DNA from: Euborellia annulipes
Lineage: Eukaryota > Arthropoda > Insecta > Dermaptera > Anisolabididae
DNA: 64,000 nucleotides
Direction: 5' to 3'
Assembly (NCBI GenBank): GCA_023213315.1
Contig: JAKCPI010015653.1
Location: 124,001 to 188,000, forward strand
Every line of letters begins with the position of its first letter. Within the stretch, counting starts at the first letter, position 1. The notes below the pieces were generated by a model. It did not search any database and had not been told where the DNA came from. It saw only the letters and a program-made list of their open reading frames with translations. This document shows positions 56,918 to 64,000 of the stretch, piece by piece. The translations under genes and the position numbers were made by a program.

Positions 56918-57215
56918 TATAGATATAAACAAACAATGCCTGTATTAGAGATGAGATAAAAATCAGAATAAAAATATAAGATATTTAAGTATTATACATA
57001 GTGACTATTTTTATTATTAAGCGTTTTTCCATTCCACCAACCAAAGTTGATCGAATAAAATGTTGAATAAGAATAATAAAATGACGGTAAATAATAAATT
57101 AAAATAATGACTACATATAGTAGGCCTATATACCGTAGTTGATATATAAAAATAGTATAGCTAAAAAGTTTTTTCACAAAGTAAAAATGCTTTCGTTATT
57201 TGTTATTTCGGGTAA
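56918..57215. other. AT-rich stretch, no gene
   Basis: No supported feature. Confidence 0.55.
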
Positions 57216-57464
57216 ACCTGCTGTCAAGGGCTTTCTGAATATATAATAGAGGCTTTCACTGAGATTTTAGGGGATGAAGAGTTTGTTTCATGTTGTGCGA
57301 ATAATGGAGGTTGGACAGCGTTGATGAGTTATTGCAAACCACCAGGCAATAACACTCCTAGTGAAATAGTGATGATGCTCTTAGCTAGATTTTATGACCA
57401 CTATTGTTCCTTGCCTTTGCTTGACTCTGGTTTGGTAAAGTTTGGTTATACTTTTGAAATTTAA
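57216..57464 (+). CDS. Coding-like frame, ankyrin-like; possible exon or gene fragment
   Basis: An 83-codon frame between stops, without a good initiating ATG, looks unlike the AT-rich noise around it. It contains SEYIIEAFTEILGDEEFV, CCANNGGWTALMSYCKPP and EIVMMLLARFYDHYCSLPLL. The GGWTALM...EIV.MLL pattern fits one ankyrin repeat (GxTALMxA....IVxLLL). A possible acceptor is CTGTCAAG at 57220-57227, and TTGGTAAAG at 57432 would be a good donor inside the frame. It could be an exon of a plus-strand gene, a processed fragment or a transposon-borne piece. Family C begins 12 bp after its stop codon. Not recognised as a specific protein. Confidence 0.4.
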   Translation, partial: TCCQGLSEYIIEAFTEILGDEEFVSCCANNGGWTALMSYCKPPGNNTPSEIVMMLLARFYDHYCSLPLLDSGLVKFGYTFEI

Positions 57465-57475
57465 AATAATCTATA

Positions 57476-58101
57476 AAAATCTGGTGTGACTTGGTCGCAC
57501 AGCACACAATTTACCTTTGGTAAGAGAAAGTTGTGTTTTGTGCTTGTCACGCCAGATTTTTTGTGTCGAGATATATTTAGTTTCCTCCACTATTAGAATT
57601 CAAGATGTAAAATTTATAAACAGACAAAAATATTTATATTTTGTTACAATGTCAAACATATCTTTACTATGAAGTACAAGAGTAAAGTGTGCTTCAAACA
57701 ATATTAAGAGCAAAATGAGAATATACATTTTAAAAAATATCTAAAAAATAATTGATTTTTGAATTTTAATCAAAATCGTTGGAGCAAATTTTGAGAAAAT
57801 CGAAAAAACTGAAAAAGCACATCAGTTAAGTACTAGTACTTTTCAGTCGATTTTGTTTAAAAGCTTATTTTCACGCTCCAGGGGTGTCTAAATTAAATAT
57901 ACAAATTCGGCTTCATAGGTCAATTCCTTCATACTTAAAATTAAACACAGACACACACAGACCATGTCGCGGAAACCACTATCTTTGATTCAGGGGACTT
58001 CAAAACGTGTATATCCATCAAAATCTCGACATCTAATTTTTGACATGAATCCAATACTTTCTCTATATATATATTAACATATATAGAGGTAAGAGAAAGT
58101 A
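57476..58101 (+). repeat. Family C composite repeat, subfamily A
   Basis: AAAAATCTGGTGTGACTTGG to GGTAAGAGAAAGTA with all modules. The hairpin stem is shortened on the left arm. Confidence 0.85.
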
Positions 58102-58195
58102 AAACTTGAAGAAATATGAAATAGACAGGTAACAACAATTTACTGCCAAAATTTTAACGTTTTACCCATAAATAATAATAAATTGAAAATTTATC

Positions 58196-58583
58196 AGCGA
58201 CGTAGAAGAAAATCAGCCAGGAAGAGAGCCTCTATTAATTAATTAAACTATTTTTTTACAAAATGTTTCAGATGTTTTTGTTGAGCCACCATTAAGTTTT
58301 TGAAATGTTTAATATTAGCAGATTTATCTTAGGTTCATAAGCAGATTATTTATCTTAATTTATAAATTATTAATTCTTAATTTACAAATTTCCTTCATTT
58401 AATATTTGAATTGTATTTTATACATGAGCAATTAAATGATAACTCTATTAAACATTTCAAAACTCTTATACAAATGATGATGGTGCAATAAAATAATCTG
58501 AAAAATTTTGTAAACTAAATTAACAAAACTGAGTTTAGTTAATTAATAGAATTCCATAGCTGTTGTCTTCTACGTCATTTTTT
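58196..58583. repeat. Fold-back repeat, GACGTAGAAGA ends
   Basis: GCGACGTAGAAGA at the left and TCTTCTACGTC at the right. Inner pairs TATTAATTAATTAAAC/GTTTAGTTAATTAATA and GAAATGTTTAATA/CATTTCAAAAC extend the inverted repeat. No known family. Confidence 0.65.
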
Positions 58584-58957
58584 TAATGATATATTTTGTA
58601 GTTTATTGTTCAATTGAAAGTGAAAAAACTTGTCCATAAAACATTCATGAAAGTGAAAATAGGCAACAAAGAGCATATTTCGTGCTCATCCATCAAGACC
58701 TCTCTATTTGTCAATTTGACAGGTCAAGTCTACTGCATGTAGTTGTGTTTTCGTCAATTTAAAACTCCCGAAATTCCAACAAACAAAAAAAAAAATATAT
58801 ATATATATATATAAATAAACAAATATAGTGTTAAAATTTTAAAGTTTTTATTTAAAATTTATTAATTTTAAGGGGAGGGAGGTTAAATCACGTGGAACAT
58901 CCAAAAACTCCTCTTCCAGTGAAAAATTTTTGGCTTCTGTCAATTCTTTTACTAGAG
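58584..58957. other. AT-rich stretch, no gene
   Basis: It includes a TA microsatellite at 58795-58813. The minus-strand frame at 58848-59039 runs into the next transposon end and is not supported. Confidence 0.5.
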
Positions 58958-59455
58958 CAACGGTTCTTAAACTTATATAGTTCGCGGACACCCTATTGTA
59001 CTTTTTTTTTCTCGCGGACCCCTTTCTAACTGTAAGCATTTTATGTCACGTTTCAAGCTTGATTTTTGAATCAGTATGAATTTATTGGTGTATATGGGTA
59101 TTTGAGTTTTTAATTTAATAATAAATATATTCGGCTATGCACTTCAGTACAAAGCACTCAATGCTATATAATATTTTTTATATCAATGAGCTGTTCACGG
59201 GATGACCGTAAATTTTGTAAGAAGGATTTACTTTTTCCATTATAATGTTTAATAGTTATTTAAAAAATATTAGTTGTAACATTAAAAAAAATTTATATTT
59301 TATAAATTAAATTAAATAGTTTTGATTTGTGGCCCTATATTTTATATATAAAATATATAATACAAATAAATTTTTAACTAGAATTGTGTCGTGGAGCCCT
59401 AGCAACCACTTCGCGGATCTTCAGGGGTCCGCGGACAACAGTTTAAGAACCCCTG
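58958..59455. mobile_element. hAT-like element, GGTTCTTAAAC ends (498 bp)
   Basis: The left end is CAACGGTTCTTAAACTTATA with TTCGCGGACACCC; the right end is GGGGTCCGCGGACAACAG with TTTAAGAACCCCTG. These match the common hAT terminus CAGGGGTTCTTAAAC. Flanking 8-mers do not match convincingly, so the boundaries are provisional. Confidence 0.7.
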
Positions 59456-59720
59456 TACGTTTTGTAACTCATTCTAATTAAAATAAATCAACAAATATCT
59501 ATATTAATTATAATTACGGTAATATTTTTTGAATATGTATATATGAAAATATCGTACAATTCATACTTATTCAAAGGGGTCAATAAAGCCTTGCCCTCAT
59601 TGTAAAGTTTTCTTACTTATTCCCCCTTCCTCTGCAAGAACTTATAAAGGAAAATCGAAATTTTCAATTTAATCAAACTTTAGAATGATAAATGAACAAG
59701 CAGAATGGCTTATGGAAAAA
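59456..59720. other. No gene; upstream flank of AGBL4-like gene
   Basis: AT-rich. A plain A run (59717-59725) precedes the CpG-rich zone. Confidence 0.55.
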
Positions 59721-59918
59721 AAAAAGATTGTCCGCAATGAATGCGGAAAAAGTTGTGCGAGTTTAGGGGGTGGGGGGAGTCCCCCCATCTGCTGAATTCA
59801 AGTTGTAAAGTCGGCTCCTAACACGCGGTGTTACCGGCGCCAGTGCGCCATTCACACGTGCAAAAGTCGTCGGTGCGGACAGGTGACCCCGGATACACCG
59901 GACACACCTTAAAACACA
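59721..59918 (+). promoter_or_regulatory. CpG-rich promoter/5' UTR region of the AGBL4-like gene
   Basis: G+C and CpG rise sharply directly before the exon 1 ATG (for example ACACGCGGTGTTACCGGCGC and GTCGTCGGTGCGGACAGG). A GGGGTGGGGGGAGTCCCCCC hairpin lies at 59769-59788. There is no obvious TATA box, in keeping with a CpG-type housekeeping promoter. The transcription start cannot be placed. Confidence 0.45.
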
Positions 59919-59976
59919 ATGGAGCCCGTTGACCCTCTCGAGCATGCCAATTTCTCTCGGCGTCTGCCCAATCAAG
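59919..59976 (+). CDS. AGBL4/CCP6-like gene, exon 1 (coding part)
   Basis: The ATG has a favourable context (ACAATGG). The frame reads MEPVDPLEHANFSRRLPNQ and leaves one base (G) before a GT donor (AAG|GTATTA, 59977). Exon 2 opens with two bases (AT), so the junction codon is GAT (Asp) and the frame continues as DSDDSDAEGG. This phase-1 match, the CpG-rich upstream DNA and the 1.6 kb distance make it the best candidate for the first exon. The frame is only 23 codons long without splicing, so a simple ORF search misses it. The donor is moderate at positions +4 to +6. The N-terminal tail is not conserved enough for independent proof. An alternative exon further upstream is possible. Confidence 0.6.
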
Positions 59977-60108
59977 GTATTAAATAAACACCGTTTCTTC
60001 TCCATCACCATCATCATTATCAATAGGGGAATTGATATCCTTTCACAATATCCATGACCTAAACAAGGCGAATGTTTTCTCGCGGTTTTTATCTTTTCAA
60101 TTACAATT

Positions 60109-60365
60109 CAATGGCGGATCCAGAGGTGTTTCTCGGGGGGGGGGGTAATCTGGAGTGACTGGTCGCACAGCACACTATTTTTTCTTAATTTCGGTAATTT
60201 AAAGGCGCATTCTGTACTTGTTTGCCAGAATATGAATACAAATCAAATTTTTAAGCATTAATTTTTAAAATTTAAAATACATTTTTTTTCGAAAAAAAGT
60301 ATTTTTTTCAAATCTCAGGGGGGTAATTACTCCCTTTACCCTCCCCCCCCTTGTATCCGCCCTTG
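60109..60365 (+). mobile_element. hAT MITE family A, copy 3, in intron 1 (257 bp)
   Basis: CAATGGCGGATCCAGAGG and TTGTATCCGCCCTTG ends, with a perfect 8-bp duplication TTACAATT at 60101-60108 and 60366-60373. It contains a poly-G run and the GTGACTGGTCGCACAGCACA block shared with family C. Confidence 0.95.
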
Positions 60366-60975
60366 TTACAATTATTCATAAATTATATTTAATTTTGAGA
60401 CAATAGTTTTTTAGCATTTTAACTAATTGCTAGCCTATTATTAAATAAATTTTATGTGAATGCTTGCTTAATTTAAAACAATCTTACACTCGTAAAAAGT
60501 GAATCCCATAAAAAATTAATTGAACCTTCTTCCTAAATTGACCATCTTAGTTAAGTAGCTGTCTTGACAAAATTAGTAATAAAGAGACTCTCAAAGCAAG
60601 TTAGTAAAGTTAATCAGAACCAGTACTTAATTTTGTATTTGATAATATATTTAATTCCAGCTTCATTTGCTCGTCTGTCTATTTTGTTCTGAATTTGATA
60701 TTTCCCATGGGAATTTTTGTATTTATAAAGGGAATAAATATCCTAAAAGTCCTTGGAAATAAGTTTTATTCCAATATTTCTCTTTGGCAGGGTTGAATTA
60801 AATTTTGGATATCCCAGAAATAAAACAAGGCAAGTCTATTATGGAATAAATTAGAATAATAATTTAAAATTAAAAGTGACTATAAAATGACAATTCGTGT
60901 TTTCTCGCTATTAAAAAATATTTTTAAAAGTAACACTTTTATTTTTTTGTAAACTAGTAATGGCAAACATTTTTT

Positions 60976-61537
60976 TACTTTCTCTTAGTGAGAAATTATT
61001 CGATTCAAGTCAAAAATTCGATGTCGAGATTTTGATTTGACGCAAAAGTGGTTTTCGCAACATGGTCTGTCAGTGAACAAAATATCTCAAAACCGAAAAG
61101 AGCTATGAAGTTAAAATTTAATATTCAAATGAGGTACCTCCCTGGGACTTGATAGGAAGCTTTTGAATAAAAAGTACTAATGCTTTAGTGATGCACTTTT
61201 TCAGTTTTTTCGATTTTCTCAAAATTCGCTCGAACGATTTTGATAAAGCCTTGCCCTCACAAAATTCAAAAATCAATTATTTTTTAGATGATTATTTTGT
61301 CTTTGAAATCTTTTGAAGCATTTTACTCTTGTACTTCATAGGAAAGATTGGAGAAATGGTTAAAATATAAATATTTTCTCATACTTATAAATTTTATTAC
61401 ATCTTGAATTCTAATATATCGGTGGAAACTAAATATATGTCGAGACAAAAAATCTGATGTAACAAGCACAGATCACATCTTTCTCTTACCAAAGGTAAGA
61501 GAAAGTTGCGTGCTGTGCTACCATCACACCAGATTTT
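60976..61537 (-). repeat. Family C composite repeat in intron 1
   Basis: TACTTTCTCTTAGTG at the left and the hairpin GATGTAAC...ATCACACCAGATTTTTT (61449-61537) at the right. The stem includes TCTTTCTCTTACC/GGTAAGAGAAAGT and is nearly complete. It lies about 80 bp upstream of the exon 2 acceptor and would be transcribed antisense to the family C plus orientation. Confidence 0.85.
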
Positions 61538-61621
61538 TTTTACAGTATTTATAGAAATTGTAATTTTATAGTATTGTATTCTTGATTCTATCTATTTTTT
61601 TTTTTTTGTCTTTTTGTGCAG

Positions 61622-61744
61622 ATAGTGATGATTCAGATGCTGAAGGCGGATTGGGTAATGTGGCCAGGCAGATTATGCGACCACCAGGTCATAGTGGTAA
61701 GGCCAAAAGAGGACATTTGTGCTTCGACGCCTCTTATGAGACAG
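61622..61744 (+). CDS. AGBL4/CCP6-like cytosolic carboxypeptidase, exon 2
   Basis: Encodes (D)SDDSDAEGGLGNVARQIM, RPPGHSGKAKRGHLCFDA and SYET(G). The motif GHL.FDA.(F/Y)E(S/T)G followed by NLGRVD is diagnostic of CCP6 (AGBL4), an M14D metallocarboxypeptidase that shortens glutamate side chains on tubulin and other proteins in the cytosol. The acceptor is a long T tract ending TTTTTGTGCAG (61621) and the donor is ACAG|GTAAGC (61745). The exon enters and leaves in phase 1 (123 nt), so it joins exon 3 through a split Gly codon. Acidic residues at the start are common in CCP6 N-termini. The catalytic zinc-binding residues are encoded beyond the window. Confidence 0.92.
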
Positions 61745-62549
61745 GTAAGCATACATATAAAAAAAGGGGAGGAATTTTTATATATTTCGAATGTACTAGG
61801 GTGTTTTGACAACAAAAATTTAATATATCGAAATCACTAGTAAACAGAAAAATTAAAAAATTAATCAATTTATAATTAGTCATTATTAATGATTGGCAAA
61901 TTGAGTGCGAAAAAATTCGAGAAAAGTAAATACAGTGGTTTGAGTACTCACTACTAATTTAATTTAAAAACATGTTATAACTGAGTTTTGGCAAATAAAA
62001 AAAATTTTCTAATATTTTTTTAAAAACGCTATTTTGATAAATAATTATTACATTGAAATTGTTAACGGAAGTGTAAATGTAAAATTTCAGAGCACTATTT
62101 TGTGTCCAAAGATATTGAAATTTCAGTATATTTTATAAATAATAACAAAATTGTTTGATAAAGTAATAATAATTTTCTTAAATATACTACAAAAGCTATT
62201 CAACTTGTATAAGATCGTTTTAGTAAAATGTTCCGAATAAGGCGTTTTCTTAATTTATATTAAATTTCCTGTTTATTATATGTAAAAATAGGTATATTGA
62301 TCGATTTTATTGAGTAATGCTTTCTTATATAACGTATTAAATTGTTTTTGAATAAATATTTTAGAATATAATAAGCGAGAAAAATTTATTCAAAACGATT
62401 ATATAAAACATGATTAATAATGATTAAATATTTTCAAAAAATAATATAAAATATACAGTATAGAAATAAAAATTGATAATTTTCTTATAGGAGTTGGATA
62501 TGGGGAGAATGAAAAAAATTTATTAGAAAAATTAAATTAAAACAAAACA

Positions 62550-63215
62550 AAAAATCTGGTGTGACTGGTGCACAGCACACAACTTCTCTTACCTTCGGTA
62601 ATCGAAAGTTGTGTACTGTGCTTGTCACACCATATTTTTGTGTCGACATGTATTTAGTTTCGACAGTACAGTATATTCGATTTTCAAGATGTAAAATTTA
62701 TAAGTATGACAAAATATTTATATTTTGTTACCATGGCTACCATTTCTCCTATCTTTTCTATGGAGTACAAGAGTAAAGTGGTCTTCAGAAGATTTCAATG
62801 ACAAAATGAGAATATACATTTTATTGAGAATCTAAAAAATAATTGATTTTTGAATTTAAAAAAAATCGTTGGAGCGAATTTAGAGAAAATCGAAAAAAAC
62901 TGAAAAAGTGCATCAGTAAAGTACTAGTACTCTTTGGTCGATTTTGTTCAAAAGCTTCGTGTCACGTCCCATGGGGGTGCCTAACTTAAATATAAAATTT
63001 CAACTTCCTAGCTCTTTCGTTCTTGAGATATTTTGTTCACAGCCCACACACACACACACAGACAGACAGACAACTATGTCGCGAAAACCACTTTTTGGAT
63101 TCAGGGGACCTCAAAACGTGTATATCCATCAAAATCTCGACATCGAATTTTTGACATGAAACCAATACTTTTCTCTCTATATATATTAACATATAGATAG
63201 AGGTAAGAGAAATAA
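62550..63215 (+). repeat. Family C composite repeat in intron 2
   Basis: AAAAAATCTGGTGTGACTGG to GGTAAGAGAAATA. The hairpin at 62550-62637 is well preserved. The core, an AC/AGAC tract at 63041-63071 and CAGGGGACCTCAAAACGTG are present. Subfamily A. Confidence 0.87.
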
Positions 63216-63437
63216 AAAACAAACTTTTTTGATGCCTACAATAAAATATATTTACTAGTTTAGGAGCACGAAAGATTAAATATAATTTGAGTATGCGCCT
63301 AAAGATAGGCAACACCTACTAGAAGATTTGTAATCTCTGGTTATCTATATATAGGAGAACTCGATGAAAAAAATATTTCTATTTAAAATGTATTATTCAA
63401 TAAAGGGTATCTATGAAGAAAGACTTTATTGTTGCAG

Positions 63438-63562
63438 GTAACCTTGGTCGGGTGGACCTAATAACTGAAAATGAATTCGATTTGTTTGTCCGCCCGGACA
63501 CCTGCAGTCCTAGACTACGACTTTGGTTTAATTTTATCGTAGACAACGTGCGAGCTGACCAG
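63438..63562 (+). CDS. AGBL4/CCP6-like cytosolic carboxypeptidase, exon 3 (gene continues past window)
   Basis: After completing Gly61, it encodes NLGRVDLITENEFDLFVRPD and TCSPRLRLWFNFIVDNVRAD plus Gln102. This matches the conserved N-terminal beta-sandwich (CCP-N) region of CCP6, notably (F/Y)DLF.RPDTC.PR.R.WFNF.V.NV. The acceptor is TTGTTGCAG (63437) and the donor CAG|GTAAGA (63563) in phase 0. In CCP6 the next conserved segment would be RV.FN.VN-like; I do not find it in the last 440 bp, so exon 4 lies outside the window. Glu-Asn at ITENEFD is a mild departure from the usual aromatic-rich EFEYD. Confidence 0.93.
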
Positions 63563-64000
63563 GTAAGATTCCTAAATTATTCACTAAATCAAAATGAATA
63601 TTTATTAGATTTTATTTTTAAATTAATTTGATACTATTGCGTGTTTAAATATGTTAGTTTTTGTTTGCTAGCAATCCAAAAAAAGTGAGCAACTTACAAA
63701 TGGATTTTTTTTTTAAATTAATTGCTTCAGAGCTCTAAAGCCGATCATACATCAACATCTACCATGAAATTAACACTTCGGTTTACGTGACCCACTCTGA
63801 AGCAATTAATCTAAAAATTCGTTAATAACTTGATCATTTGGAAATAAAATCTCTCGCTTTTTGAACCCTGCTATTTAATCTGGAATAACAAAAATTTTTA
63901 TGTAATTAAATATTTTTTTTTTTTTTATCTCTCTTAAAATGTATTAAGGACATTTTCCATAAAAGCAATTTTGTCGATGTTAATTCTCGTTGTGGTCGTT
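63563..64000. other. Intron 3, 5' part, with inverted repeat
   Basis: AAATTAATTGCTTCAGAG (63715) and CTCTGAAGCAATTAATCT (63795) form an inverted repeat around 62 bp, probably a short MITE. The last 60 bases are open in two frames but do not match CCP6. Confidence 0.6.

Noticed and set aside
63950..64000. Open frame at the window edge as AGBL4 exon 4
   Set aside because: Neither open frame resembles the RV.FN.VN segment expected next in CCP6.

Overview
This window is A+T-rich eukaryotic DNA, almost certainly from an animal. It has no operons, ribosome binding sites or dense reading frames. It does have GT-AG introns, a tRNA-derived SINE with a poly(A) tail, a U6 snRNA fragment, and many miniature DNA transposons. 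The one confidently recognised gene starts near the right edge: the 5' part of a cytosolic carboxypeptidase 6 (AGBL4/CCP6) orthologue. Its N-terminal peptide resembles arthropod, especially insect-like, CCP6 proteins. I cannot name the species.

Layout. From 1 to about 57 kb I find no gene that I can support; the region is a layered repeat landscape. The most abundant component is a composite 0.5-1 kb repeat (family C). One end is a long hairpin (CTGGTGTGAC...GTCACACCAG). The body carries the core GTACTAGTACT and, in many copies, an ACAG-rich stretch. The other end is a smaller inverted repeat (TACTTTCTCT...AGAGAAAGTA). Full or partial copies lie near 9.5, 14.0, 16.0, 17.5, 20.7, 26.8, 28.6, 29.2, 30.8, 31.8, 33.8, 41.7, 42.1, 46.9, 52.3, 57.5, 61.0 and 62.5 kb. 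Other components are hAT-type elements with 8-bp target duplications (4.15, 14.4, 19.46, 22.19, 35.8, 56.15 and 60.1 kb; probable ends near 48.7, 56.65 and 59 kb), Tc1/mariner/pogo-type MITEs with TA duplications (1.5, 2.7, 7.2, 23.1, 50.0 and 50.3 kb), five copies of a tRNA-derived SINE (14.6, 19.4, 38.2, 54.9 and 56.1 kb), Helitron-like remnants (24.75, 31.4 and 56.9 kb), and large fold-back palindromes. Several fold-backs carry hammerhead-ribozyme-like cores of the kind known from Penelope-like retroelements.

Gene region. At 59.72-59.92 kb the sequence becomes CpG-rich. A short first coding exon follows (59919-59976, MEPVDPLEHANFSRRLPNQ). It ends in phase 1 at a GT donor and joins in frame to exon 2 (61622-61744) and exon 3 (63438-63562), giving about 102 N-terminal residues. 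The metallocarboxypeptidase catalytic domain lies beyond the window. Introns 1 and 2 each hold a family C copy whose hairpin would be transcribed with the gene, and intron 1 also holds a hAT MITE.

Other points for a second look are a coding-like 83-codon frame with an ankyrin-like stretch at 57216-57464, a CpG-rich low-repeat stretch at 36.9-37.9 kb that could be another promoter, a U6 snRNA fragment interrupted by a pogo-like MITE at 23.0 kb, and a 327-bp GC-cored palindrome at 49.0 kb.
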